Below, in pieces: positions 38,404 to 50,180 of a DNA stretch of 64,000 bases; the stretch's first letter is position 1, and every line of letters starts with the position of its first letter. Under the pieces are notes generated by a model. That model saw only the letters and a program-made list of their open reading frames with translations, was not told the origin of the DNA and did no database searches. The stretch is from Liolophura sinensis (taxonomy: Eukaryota; Mollusca; Polyplacophora; Chitonida; Chitonidae). The position numbers and the translations under genes were made by a program. Location: assembly GCF_032854445.1 (NCBI RefSeq), contig NW_027018005.1:62001-126000 (forward strand), in the 5' to 3' direction.

Positions 38404-41400
38404 ATATTTGCAATTTTTTAACAGCTGCCGATGCCTGGCCCAATTCCGCATTTTTTGGCACCTTATAAATGTGGGTCAGTGTTTAGTTGTACTTTTTACA
38501 GCAGACTGTATCAAGTACCTTGTGTTTTTCACGTACAAATGGTGTGGTTTTTCTACACGTGGATAAAGACATTGAGATTGTCTTGGACTTAGAAGTAAGA
38601 CAATTGCTGGGTGAGTTAAATGGGCTAAGCAAAAAGATTTGACGTCTTCTGGGCTACCGAAGGGCACATAACTTATAGTCAAAAGTTGAATATAGTAATG
38701 ACCAGTCGCGATTGTACATAGTACAGTGTAGCCGATTTCAATTAACAAAAAGACCAGGCAAAAATGCAAATGTGGAAAAACTGTTCCAGTGCTGCAGATA
38801 AGAGGCTAATCCGACGTATTTTGTGAAGAGAAATCGAATGGTGCAAACCGCGTTGCTCTCCGACCAATACTTTTGCCTGTAGTGACAATTGAATGATCAT
38901 TTATGTCATAATCACGTGCCCAGCAACGGCTCTTACTCCATGGAAACCAGGGAAATTTCCAATTTTTCAACAGCTGCCGATGCCTGGCTCAATTCCGCAT
39001 CTTTTGGCATCTTACTAAAGTGAGTCAGTGTTCAGTTGTACTTTTTACAGCAGACTGTATCAAGTACCTTGTGTTTTTCATGTACAAATGGTGTGGTTTC
39101 TACACGTAGATAAAGGACATTGAGATTGTCTTGCACTTAGAAGTAAGACAATTGCTGGGTGAGTTAAATGGGCTTAGCCCAAAGATTTCAGGTCTTCTGG
39201 GGCTACCGAAGGGCACATAAACTTATAGTCAAAATTTGAATATAGTAATGACCAGTCGCGATTGTACAGAGTACAGTGTAGCCGATTTCAATTAACAAAA
39301 AGACCAGGCAAAAATGCAAAAGTGCGAAAACTGTTCCAGTGCTGCTGGTAAGAGGCTAATCCGACGTATTTGTGACGACAAATCGAATGGTGCAAACCGC
39401 GTTGCTCTCCGACCAATACTTTTGGCTGTAGTGACAATTGAATGATCATTTATGTCATAATCACGTGCCCAGCAACGGCTCTTACTCCATGGAAACCAGG
39501 GAAATTTGCAATTTTTTCAACATCTGCCGATGCCATGGCTCAATTCCGCATCTTTTGGCACCTTACTAAAGTGGGTCAGTGTTCAGTTGTACTTTTTACA
39601 GCAGACTGTATCAAGTACCTTGTGTTTCTCACGTACAAATGGTGTGGTTTTTCTACACGTAGATAAAGACATTGAGATTGTCTTGGACTTAGAAGTAAGA
39701 CAATTGCTGGGTGAGTTAATGGGATTAGCCCAAAGATTTCAGGTCTTCTGGGCTACCGAAGGGCACATAACTTATAGTCAAAAGTTGAATATAGTAATGA
39801 CCAGTAGCGATTGTACAGAGTACAATGTAACCGATTTCAATTAACAAAAAGACCAGGCAAAAACGCAAAATTGGAAAAAATTGTTCCAGTGCTGCTGGTA
39901 AGAGGCTAATTCGACGTATTTTATGACGAGAAATCGAATAGTGCAAACCGCGTTGCTCTCCGACAATACTTTTGCCTGTAGCGACAATTGAATGATCATT
40001 TATGTCATAATCACGTGCACAGCAACGGCTCTTACTCCATGGAAACCAGGGAAATTTGCAATTTTTCAACAGCTGCCGATGCCTGCCTCAATTTCGCATC
40101 TTTTGGCACCTTATATATGTGGGTCTGTGGTCAGTTGTACTTTTTTACAGCAGACTGTATCAAGTACCTTGTGTTATTTATGTACAAATCGTCTGGTTTT
40201 TCTACCACGTAGATAAAGACATTGAGATTGTCTTGGACTGAGAAGTAAGACAATTGCTGGGTGAGTTAAATGGGCTTAGCCCAAAGATTTGACGTCTTCT
40301 GGCTACCGAAGGGCACATAACTTATAGTCAAAAGTTGAATATAGTAATGACAAGTCGCGATTGTACAGAGTACAGTGTAGCCGATTTCCAATTAACAAAA
40401 AGACCAGGTAAAAATGCAAAAGTGGAAAAAACTGTTCCAGTGCTGCTGCTAAGAGGCTAATCCGACGTATTTTGTGACGAGAAATCGAATGGTGCAAACC
40501 GTGTTGCTCTCCGACAATACTTTTGGCTGTAGCGACAAATGAATGATCATTGATGTCATAATCACGTGCCCAGCAACGGCTCTTACTCCATGGGAAACCA
40601 GGGATATTGCAATTTTTAACAGCTGCCGATGCCTGGCCCAATTCCGCATCTTTTGGCAACTTACCGAAGTGGGTGAGTGTCCAGTTGTACTTTTTACAGC
40701 AGACTGTATCAAGTACCTTTTGTTTTTCATGTACAAATGGTCTGTTTTTCTACACGTAGATAAAGACATTGAGATTGTCTTCGACTTAGAAGTAAGACAA
40801 TTGCTGGGTGAGTTAAATGCGCTTAGCCCAAAGATTTGACGTCTTCTGGGCTACCGAAGGGCACATAACATATAGTCAAAAGTTGAATATAGTAATGACC
40901 AGTCGCGATGGTACATAGTACAGTGTGGCCGATTTCAATTAACAAAAGACCAGGCAAAAATGCAAAAGTGGAAAAATTGTTCCAGTGCTGCTGGTAAGAG
41001 GCTAATTCGACGTATTATGTGACGAGAAATCGAATGGTGCAAACCGCGTTGCTCTCCGACCAATACTTTTGGCTGTAGTGACAATTGAATGATCATTTAT
41101 GTCATAATCACGTGCCCAGCACGGCTCTTACTCCATGGAAACCAGGGAAATTTGCAATTTTTCAACAGCTGCCGATGCCTGGCTCAATTCCGCATCTTTT
41201 GGCACCTTATTCATGTGGGTCTGTGGTCAGTTGTACTTTTTACAGCAGACTGTATCAAGTACCTTGTGTTTTTCACGTACAAATGATGTGGATTTTCTAC
41301 ACGTAGATTAAAGACATTGAGATAGTCTTGCACTTAGAAGTAAGACAATTGCTGGGTGAGTTAAATGGGCTTAGCCCAATAGATTTCAGGTCTTCTGGGC

Positions 41401-41640
41401 TACCGAAAGGCACATAACTTATAGTCAAAAGTTGAATATAGTAATGACCAGTCGCGATTGTACAGAGTACAGTGTAGCCGATTTCAATTAACAAAAAGAC
41501 CAGGTAAAAAATGCAAAAGTGGAAAAAACTGTTCCAGTGCTGCTGGAAAGAGGCTAATCCGACGTATTTTGTGACGAGAACTCGAATGGTGCAAACCGCG
41601 TGCTCTCCGACCAAATACTTTTGCTGTAGTGACAATTGGA
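38344..41640 (+). repeat. Array section E: 6 monomers, mostly indel-rich
   Basis: Monomers start at 38344, 38893, 39442, 39992, 40543 and 41089. The first is clean. From about 39,107 onward the copies carry frequent one-base gains and losses, mostly in homopolymer runs, and unit lengths scatter from 546 to 552 bp. The order of subtypes from about 39,160 matches section F without the indels. Confidence 0.93.
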
Positions 41641-41652
41641 ATGATCATTTTA
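39107..41652. other. Indel-dense stretch, suspected uncorrected sequence or assembly filler
   Basis: Reading against neighbouring copies I count 31 small indels (nearly all one base) in about 2.5 kb. Most fall in or beside homopolymers or doubled bases: gtggtttctac, aaaggacat, ctggggctac, gtatttgtg, ggaaaaaattg, ccgacaatac, gtacttttttac, cttctggctac, gatttccaatt, catgggaaac, aacaaaagacc, cagcacggc, taaaaaatgc, cgcgtgctc, ccaaatac and cattttatg. The matching block at about 41,910-44,386 has the same substitutions but not the indels. Either this copy is genuinely decaying or, more likely, the bases come from low-accuracy reads. Confidence 0.65.
39160..41640 (+). repeat. 5-mer block, copy I of three (indel-rich)
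   Basis: Copy I pairs with 41,910-44,386 (spacing about 2,745-2,749 bp) and with 45,750-48,214. Shared markers, in order, are tcaaaatttg, aaagtgcgaaaac, aacatctgccgatg, gggattagccc, cagtagcgattg, atatatgtgggtctgtgg, ggtgagtgtccag, cgcgatggtacatag and gtgtggccgattt. Unlike copy II, it is littered with one-base indels. See the separate entry on sequence quality. Confidence 0.88.
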
Positions 41653-44600
41653 TGTCATAATCACGTGCCCAGCAACGGCTCTTACTCCATGGAAACCAGG
41701 GAAATTTGCAATTTTTTAACAGCTGCCGATGCCTGGCCCAATTCCGCATGTTTTGGCACCTTATAAATGTGGGTCAGTGTTTAGTTGTACTTTTTACAGC
41801 AGATTGTATCAAGTACCTTGTGTTTCTCACGTACAAATGGTGTGGTTTTTCTACACGTAGATAAAGACATTGAGATTGTCTTCCACTTAGAAGTAAGGCA
41901 ATTGCTGGGTGAGTTAAATGGGCTTAGCCCAAAGATTTCAGGTCTTCTGGGCTACCGAAGGGCACATAACTTATAGTCAAAATTTGAATATAGTAATGAC
42001 CAGTCGCGATTGTACAGAGTACAGTGTAGCCGATTTCAATTAACAAAAAGACCAGGCAAAAATGCAAAAGTGCGAAAACTGTTCCAGTGCTGCTGGTAAG
42101 AGGCTAATCCGACGTATTTTGTGACGAGAAATCGAATGGTGCAAACCGCGTTGCTCTCCGACCAATACTTTTGGCTGTAGTGACAATTGAATGATCATTT
42201 ATGTCATAATCACGTGCCCAGCAACGGCTCTTACTCCATGGAAACCAGGGAAATTTGCAATTTTTCAACATCTGCCGATGCCTGCTCAATTCCGCATCTT
42301 TTGGCACCTTACTAAAGTGGGTCAGTGTTCAGTTGTACTTTTTACAGCAGACTGTATCAAGTACCTTGTGTTTCTCATGTACAAATGGTGTGGTTTTTCT
42401 ACACGTAGATAAAGACATTGAGATTGTCTTGGACTTAGAAGTAAGACAATTGCTGGGTGAGTTAAATGGGATTAGCCCAAAGATTTCAGGTCTTCTGGGC
42501 TACCGAAGGGCACATAACTTATAGTCAAAAGTTGAATATAGTAATGACCAGTAGCGATTGTACAGAGTACAATGTAGCCGATTTCAATTAACAAAAAGAC
42601 CAGGCAAAAACGCAAAATTGGAAAAATTGTTCCAGTGCTGCTGGTAAGAGGCTAATCCGACGTATTTTATGACGAGAAATCGAATAGTGCAAACCGCGTT
42701 GCTCTCCGACCAATACTTTTGCCTGTAGCGACAATTGAATGATCATTTATGTCATAATCACGTGCACAGCAACGGCTCTTACTCCATGGAAACCAGGGAA
42801 ATTTGCAATTTTTCAACAGCTGCCGATGCCTGCCTCAATTTCGCATCTTTTGGCACCTTATATATGTGGGTCTGTGGTCAGTTGTACTTTTTACAGCAGA
42901 CTGTATCAAGTACCTTGTGTTATTTATGTACAAATGGTGTGGTTTTTCTACACGTAGATAAAGACATTGAGATTGTCTTGGACTGAGAAGTAAGACAATT
43001 GCTGGGTGAGTTAAATGGGCTTAGCCCAAAGATTTGACGTCTTCTGGGCTACCGAAGGGCACATAACTTATAGTCAAAAGTTGAATATAGTAATGACCAG
43101 TCGCGATTGTACAGAGTACAGTGTAGCCGATTTCAATTAACAAAAAGACCAGGCAAAAATGCAAAAGTGGAAAAACTGTTCCAGTGCTACTAGTAAGAGG
43201 CTAATCCGACGTTTTTTGTGACGAGAAATCGAATGGTGCAAACCGCGTTGCTCTCCGACCAATACTTTTGGCTGTAGTGACAATTGAATGATCATTTATG
43301 TCATAATCACGTGCCCAGCAACGGCTCTTACTCCATGGAAACCAGGGAAATTTGCAATTTGTCAACAGCTGCCGATGCCTGGCTCAATTCCGAATCTTTT
43401 GGCACCTTACCGAAGTGGGTGAGTGTCCAGTTGTACTTTTTACAGCAGACTGTATCAAGTACCTTGTGTTTTTCATGTACAAATGGTGTGGTTTTTCTAC
43501 ACGTAGATAAAGACATTGAGATTGTCTTCGACTTAGAAGTAAGACAATTGCTGGGTGAGTTAAATGCGCTTAGCCCAAAGATTTGACGTCTTCTGGGCTA
43601 CCGAAGGGCACATAACATATAGTCAAAAGTTGAATATAGTAATGACCAGTCGCGATGGTACATAGTACAGTGTGGCCGATTTCAATTAACAAAAAGACCA
43701 GGCAAAAATGCAAAAGTGGAAAAATTGTTCCAGTGCTGCTGGTAAGAGGCTAATTCGACGTATTATGTGACGAGAAATCGAATGGTGCAAACCGCGTTGC
43801 TCTCCGACCAATACTTTTGCCTGTAGTGACAATTGAATGATCATTTATGTCATAATCACGTGCCCAGCAACGGCTCTTACTCCATGGAAACCAGGGAAAT
43901 TTGCAATTTTTCAACAGCTGCCGATGCCTGGCTCAATTCCGCATCTTTTGGCACCTTATTCATGTGGGTCTGTGGTCAGTTGTACTTTTTACAGCAGACT
44001 GTATCAAGTACCTTGTGTTTTTCACGTACAAATGATGTGGATTTTCTACACGTAGATAAAGACATTGAGATTGTCTTGCACTTAGAAGTAAGACAATTGC
44101 TGGGTGAGTTAAATGGGCTTAGCCCAAAGATTTCAGGTCTTCTGGGCTACCGAAAGGCACATAACTTATAGTCAAAAGTTGAATATAGTAATGACCAGTC
44201 GCGATTGTACAGAGTACAGTGTAGCCGATTTCAATTAACAAAAAGACCAGGTAAAAATGCAAAAGTGGAAAAACTGTTCCAGTGCTGCTGGAAAGAGGCT
44301 AATCCGACGTATTTTGTGACGAGAAATCGAATGGTGCAAACCGCGTTGCTCTCCGACCAATACTTTTGGCTGTAGTGACAATTGAATAATCATTTATGTC
44401 ATAATCACGTGCCCAGCAACGGCTCTTACTCCATGGAAACCAGGGAAATTTGCAATTTTTTAACAGCTGCCGATGCCTGGCCCAATTCCGCATGTTTTGG
44501 CACCTTATAAATGTGGGTCAGTGTTTAGTTGTACTTTTTACAGCAGACTGTATCAAGTACCTTGTGTTTCTCACGTACAAATGGTGTGGTTTTTCTACAC

Positions 44601-44933
44601 GTAGATAAAGACATTGAGATTGTCTTGCACTTAGAAGTAAGACAACTGCTGGGTGAGTTAAATGGCTTAGCCGAAATATTTGACGTCTTCTGGGCTACCG
44701 AAGGGCACATAACTTATAGTCAAAAGTTGAATATAGTAATGACCAGTCGCGATTGTACAGAGTACAGTGTAGCCGATTTCAATTAACAAAAAGACAAGGC
44801 AAAAATGCAAAAAGTGGAAAACTGTTCCAGTGCTGCTGGTAAGAGGCTAATCCGACGTATTTTGTGACGAGAAATCGAATGGTGCAAACCGCGTTGCTCT
44901 CCGACCAATACTTTTGGCTGTAGCGACAATTGA
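41641..44933 (+). repeat. Array section F: 6 monomers, clean counterpart of section E
   Basis: Monomers start at 41641, 42191, 42739, 43288, 43837 and 44386. Shared rare variants tie 42191-44386 to 39442-41641: tcaaaatttg, aaagtgcgaaaac, cagtagcgattg, the cgcaaaattgg segment, atatatgtgggtctgtgg and ggtgagtgtccag. Unit lengths return to 548-549 bp. The anchor at 44386 is mutated (ata instead of atg). Confidence 0.94.
41910..44386 (+). repeat. 5-mer block, copy II of three (clean)
   Basis: This copy has the same variant order as copy I, but with unit lengths of 548-549 bp and almost no indels. It includes units 42191, 42739, 43288 and 43837. It also pairs with copy III at 3,835-bp (seven-unit) spacing for the units 42739/46574 and 43288/47123. 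Confidence 0.9.
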
Positions 44934-46420
44934 ATGATCATTGATGTCATAATCACGTGCCCAGCAACGGCTCTTACTCCATGGAAACCAGGGATATTTG
45001 CAATTTTTTAACAGCTGCCGATGCCTGGCCCAATTCCCGCATTTTTTGGCACCTTATAAATGTGGGTCAGTGTTTAGTTGTACTTTTTACAGCAGACTGT
45101 ATCAAGTACCTTGTGTTTTTCACGTACAAATGGTGTGGTTTTTCTACACGTAGATAAAGACATTGAGATTGTCTTGGACTTAGAAGTAAGACAATTGCTG
45201 GGTGAGTTAAATGGGCTTAGCAAAAAGATTTGACGTCTTCTGGGCTACCGAAGGGCACATAACTTATAGTCAAAAGTTGAATATAGTAATGACAGTCGCG
45301 ATTGTACATAGTACTGTGTAGCCGATTTCAATTAACAAAAAGACCAGGCAAAAATGCAAATGTGGAAAAACTGTTCCAGTGCTGCAGATAAGAGGCTAAT
45401 CCGACGTATTTGTGACGAGAAATCGAATGTGCAAACCGCGTTGCTCTCCGACCAATACTTTTGCTGTAGTGACAATTGAATGATCATTTATGTCATAATC
45501 ACGTGCCCAGCAACGGCTCTTACTCCATGGAAACCAGGGGAAATTTGCAATTTTTCAACAGCTGCCGATGCCTGGCTCAATTCCGCATCTTTTGGCATCT
45601 TACTGAAGTGAGTCAGTGTTCAGTTGTACTTTTTACAGCAGACTGTATCAAGTACCTTGTGTTTTTCACGTACAAATGGTGTGGTTTTTCTACACGTAGA
45701 TAAAGACATTGAGATTGTCTTGCACTTAGAAGTAAGGCAATTGCTGGGTGAGTTAAATGGGCTTAGCCAAAGATTCAGGTCTTCTGGGCTACCGAAGGGC
45801 ACATAACTTATAGTCAAAATTTGAATATAGTAATGACCAGTCGCGGTTGTACAGAGTACAGTGTAGCCGATTTCAATTAACAAAAAGACCAGGCAAAAAT
45901 GCAAAAGTGCGAAAACTGTTCCAGTGCTGCTGGTAAGAGGCTAATCCGACGTATTTTGTGACGAGAAATCGAATGGTGCAAACCGCGTTGCTCTCCGACC
46001 AATACTTTTGGCTGTAGTGACAAATGAATGATCATTTATGTCATAATCACGTGCCCAGCAAACGGCTCTTACTCCATGGAAACCAGGGAAATTTGCAATT
46101 TTTAAACATCTGCCGATGCCTGGCTCAATTCCGCATCTTTTGGCACCTTACTGAAGTGGGTCAGTGTTCAGTTGTACTTTTTACAGCAGACTGTATCAAG
46201 TACCTTGTGTTTCTCACGTACAAATGGTGTGGTTTTTCTACACGTAGATAAAGACATTGAGATTGTCTGCACTTAGAAGTAAGACAATTGCTGGGTGAGT
46301 TAAATGGGATTAGCCCAAAGATTTCAGGTCTTCTGGGCTACCGAAGGGCACATAACTTATAGTCAAAAGTTGAATATAGTAATGACCAGTAGCGATTGTA
46401 CAGAGTACAATGTAGCCTTC
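44660..46420. other. Second indel-dense stretch
   Basis: About a dozen one- to four-base indels lie here: aatggcttag (44,664), attcccgcat (45,034), gacagtcgcg (45,292), gtatttgtg (45,411), aatgtgcaaac (45,427), ttttgctgt (45,465), caggggaaat (45,537), gccaaagattcagg (45,768), agcaaacggc (46,060), gtctgcac (46,267) and gtagccttc (46,417). The style is the same as in 39,107-41,652, and sequence on both sides is clean. Confidence 0.6.
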
Positions 46421-47122
46421 AATTAACAAAAAGACCAGGCAAAAACGCAAAATTGGAAAAATTGTTCCAGTGCTGCTGGTAAGAGGCTAATTCGACGTAT
46501 TTTATGACGAGAAATCGAATAGTGCAAACCGCGTTGCTCTCCGACCAATACTTTTGCCTGTAGCGACAATTGAATGATTATTTATGTCATAATCACGTGC
46601 ACAGCAACGGCTCTTACTCCATGGAAACCAGGGAAATTTGCAATTTTTCAACAGCTGCCGATGCCTGGCTCAATTCCGCATCTTTTGGCACTTTATATAT
46701 GTGGGTCTGTGGTCAGTTGTACTTTTTACAGCAGACTGTATCAAGTACCTTTTGTTTTTTATGTACAAATGGTCTGGTTTTTCTACACGTAGATAAAGAC
46801 ATTGAGATTGTCTTGGACTTAGAAGTAAGACAATTGCTGGGTGAGTTAAATGGACTTAGCCCAAAGATTTGACGTCTTCTGGGCTACCGAAGGGCACATA
46901 ACTTATAGTCAAAAGTTGAATATAGTAATGACCAGTCGCGATTGTACAGAGTACAGTGTAGCCGATTTCAATTAACAAAAAGACCAGGCAAAAATGCAAA
47001 AGTGGAAAAACTGTTCCAGTGCTACTAGTAAGAGGCTAATCCGACGTTTTTTGTGACGAGAAATCGAATGGTGCAAACTGCGTTGCTCTCCGACCAATAC
47101 TTTTGGCTGTAGCGACAATTGA
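44934..47122 (+). repeat. Array section G: 4 monomers, partly indel-rich
   Basis: Monomers start at 44934, 45480, 46028 and 46574. The units at 44934 and 45480 resemble 38344 and 38893 (shared gtgctgcagataagagg variant; spacings 6,590 and 6,587 bp). The units at 46028 and 46574 resemble 42191 and 42739. Indels are dense up to about 46,420, including a 4-bp deletion near 46,417. After that the copies are clean. Confidence 0.93.
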
Positions 47123-48214
47123 ATGATCATTTATGTCATAATCACGTGCCCAGCAACGGCTCTTACTCCATGGAAACCAGGGAAATTTGTCAACAGCTGC
47201 CGATGCCTGGCTCAATTCCGAATCTTTTGGCACCTTACCGAAGTGGGTGAGTGTCCATTTGTACTTTTTACAGCAGACTGTATCAAGTACCTTGTGTTTT
47301 TCATGTACAAATGGTGTGGTTTTTCTACACGTAGATAAAGACATTGAGATTGTCTTCGACTTAGAAGTAAGACAATTGCTGGGTGAGTTAAATACGCTTA
47401 GCCCAAAGATTTGACGTCTTCTGGGCTACCGAAGGGCACATAACATATAGTCAAAAGTTGAATATAGTAATGACCAGTCGCGATGGTACATAGTACAGTG
47501 TGGCCGATTTCAATTAACAAAAAGACCAGGCAAAAATGCAAATGTGGAAAAATTGTTCCAGTGCTGCTGGTAAGAGGCTAATTCGACGTATTATGTGACG
47601 ACAAATCGAATGGTGCAAACCGCGTTGCTCTCCGACCAATACTTTTGCCTGTAGTGACAATTGAATGATCATTTATGTCATAATCACGTGCCCAGCAACG
47701 GCTCTTACTCCATGGAAACCAGGGAAATTTGCAATTTTTCAACAGCTGCCGATGCCTGGCTCAATTCCGCATCTTTTGGCACCTTATTCATGTGGGTCTG
47801 TGGTCAGTTGTAGTTTTTACAGCAGACTGTATCAAGTACCTTGTGTTTTTCACCTACAAATGATGTGGATTTTCTACACGTAGATAAAGACATTGAGATT
47901 GTCTTGCACCTAGAAGTAAGACAATTGCTGGGTGAGTTAAATGGGCTTAGCCCAAAGATTTCAGGTCTTCTGGGCTACCGAAAGGCACATAACTTATAGT
48001 CAAAAGTTGAATATAGTAATGACCAGTCGCGATTGTACAGAGTACAGTGTAGCCGATTTCAATTAACAAAAAGACCAGGTAAAAATGCAAAAGTGGAAAA
48101 ACTGTTCCAGTGCTGCTGGAAAGAGGCTAATCCGACGTATTTTGTGACGAGAAATCGAATGGTGCAAACCGCGTTGCTCTCCGACCAATACTTTTGGCTG
48201 TAGTGACAATTGAA
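45750..48214 (+). repeat. 5-mer block, copy III of three
   Basis: Units 46028, 46574, 47123 and 47665 repeat the marker order of copies I and II. The first 0.7 kb is indel-rich and the remainder is clean apart from a 7-bp loss near 47,189. The block then leads into the 12-mer section. Confidence 0.86.
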
Positions 48215-49880
48215 TGATCATTTATGTCATAATCACGTGCCCAGCAACGGCTCTTACTCCATGGAAACCAGGGAAATTTGCAATTTTTTCAACAGCTGCC
48301 GATGCCTGGCTCAATTCCGCATCTTTTGGCACCTTACTGAAGTGGGTCAGTGTTCAGTTGTACTTTTTACAGCAGACTGTATCAAGTATCTTGTGTTTTT
48401 CACGTACAAATGGTGTGGTTTTTCTACACGTAGATAAAGACATTGAGATTGTCTTGCACTTAGAAGTAAGACAATTGCTGGGTGAGTTAAATGGGCTTAG
48501 CCCAAAGATTTCAGGTCTTCTGGGCAACCGAAGGGCACATAACTTATAGTCAAATGTTGAACATAGTAATGACCAGTCGCAATTGTACAGAGTACAGTGT
48601 AGCCGATTTCAATTAACAAAAAGACAAGGCAAAAATGCAAAATTGGAAAAATTGTTCCAGTGCTGCTGGTAAGAGGCTAATCCGACGTATTTTGTGACGA
48701 GAAATCGAATAGTGCAAACCGCGTTGCTCTTCGACCAATACTTTTGGCTGTAGCGACAATTGAATGATTATTGATGTCATAATCACGTGCCCAGCAACGG
48801 CTCTTTACTCCATGGAAACCAGGGATATTTGCAATTTTTAACAGCTGCCGATGCCTGGCCCAATTCCGCATCTTTTGGCACCTTATAAATGTGGGTCAGT
48901 GTTTAGTTGTACTTTTTACAGCAGACTGTATCAAGTACCTTGTGTTTTTTATGTACAAATGGTCTGGTTTTTCTACACGTGGATAAAGACATTGAGATTG
49001 TCTTGGACTTAGAAGTAAGACAATTGCTGGATGAGTTAAATGGGCTTGGCCCAAAGATTTCAGGTCTTCTGGGATACCGAAGGGCACATAACTTATAGTC
49101 AAAAGTTGAATATAGTAATGACCAGTCGCGATTGTACAGAGTACAGTGTAGCCGATTTCAATTAACAAAAAGACCAGGCAAAAATGCAAAAGTGGAAAAA
49201 CTGTTCCAGTGCTGATGGTAAGAGGCTAATCCGACGTATTTTGTGACGAGAAATCGAATGGTGCAGTCCGCGTTGCTCTCCGACCAATACTTTTGGCTGT
49301 AGCGACAATTGAATGATTATTTATGTCATAATCACGTGCACAGCAACGGCTCTTACTCCATGGAAACCAGGGAAATTTGCAATTTTTCAACAGCTGCCGA
49401 TGCCTGGCTCAATTCCGCATCTTTTGGCACCTTACTGAAGTGGGTCAGTGTTCAGTTGTACTTTTTACAGCAGACTGTATCAAGTACCTTGTGTTTTTTA
49501 TGTACAAATGGTGTGGTTTTTCTACACGTAGATAAAGACATTGAGATTGTCTTGCACTTAGAAGTAAGGCAATTGCTGGGTGAGTTAAATGGGCTTAGCC
49601 CAAAGATTTCAGGTCTTCTGGGCTACCGAAGGGCACATAACTTATAGTCAAAAGTTGAATATAGTAATGACCAGTCGCGATTGTACAGAGTACAGTGTAG
49701 CCGATTTCAATTAACAAAAAGACCAGGTAAATATGCAAAAGTGGAAAAACTGTTCCAGTGCTGCTGGTAAGAGGCTAATCCGACGTATTTTGTGACGACA
49801 AATCGAATGGTGCAAACCGCGTTGCTCTCCGACCAATACTTTTGGCTGTAGTGACAATTGAATGATCATTTATGTCATAA
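48190..49880 (+). repeat. 3-monomer tandem duplication, copy 1 (partner about 49,838-51,527)
   Basis: Units 48214, 48764 and 49313 pair with 49862, 50411 and 50960 at 1,647-1,648 bp. Shared rare variants are tatcttgtg, gttgaacatag, cagtcgcaattg, gctcttcgacc, cacgtggataaag, gctggatgag, gctgatggtaag and gcagtccgcg. Small differences are an extra T in ctctttactcc near 48,803 and gggataccg versus gggctaccg. Confidence 0.9.
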
Positions 49881-49945
49881 TCACGTGCCCAGCAACGGCT
49901 CTTACTCCATGGAAACCAGGGAAATTTGCAATTTTTCAACAGCTG
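49855..49945. other. Cluster of five palindromes conserved in the monomer (shown in one copy)
   Basis: Within 91 bp lie CAATTG (49,855), AATGATCATT (49,861; a perfect 10-bp dyad), CACGTG (49,882), CCATGG (49,907) and CAGCTG (49,940). Most copies keep all five. Common losses are CAACTG or CAATTC in place of CAATTG, AATCATTGATG-type changes at the second site, and CACCTG in place of CAGCTG in the acacctgcc subtype. CACGTG and CAGCTG are E-box forms recognised by bHLH proteins in general. Binding here is only a possibility. Confidence 0.8.
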
Positions 49946-50083
49946 CCGATGCCTGGCTCAATTCCGCATCTTTTGGCACCTTACTGAAGTGGGTCAGTGT
50001 TCAGTTGTACTTTTTACAGCAGACTGTATCAAGTATCTTGTGTTTTTCACGTACAAATGGTGTGGTTTTTCTACACGTAGATA

Positions 50084-50120
50084 AAGACATTGAGATTGTC
50101 TTGCACTTAGAAGTAAGACA
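50084..50120 (+). other. Two competing hairpins sharing one arm (shown in one copy)
   Basis: AAGACA (50,084-50,089), TGTCTT (50,097-50,102) and AAGACA (50,115-50,120) occur in order. TGTCTT can pair with the left AAGACA (7-nt loop) or with the right one (12-nt loop, itself containing the CTTA-GAAG-TAAG mini-dyad). The element is present in the majority of copies. A G in the right arm (aaggcaatt) breaks the second hairpin in many units, and gaatgtctt occurs in others. Confidence 0.75.
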
Positions 50121-50138
50121 ATTACTGGGTGAGTTAAA

Positions 50139-50180
50139 TGGGCTTAGCCCAAAGATTTCAGGTCTTCTGGGCTACCGAAG
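50139..50180 (+). other. Dyad TGGGCTTAGCCCA followed by a bulged hairpin (shown in one copy)
   Basis: TGGGCT-T-AGCCCA at 50,139-50,151 is a perfect dyad with 6-bp arms. CTTCTGGGCTACCGAAG at 50,164-50,180 can fold as CTTC/GAAG plus GG/CC with a bulged T and a GCTA loop. The second is nearly invariant across the array. The first is lost in the gccgaaata, gcaaaaag and ggcccaaag-with-ctt(g)g subtypes. Confidence 0.7.
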
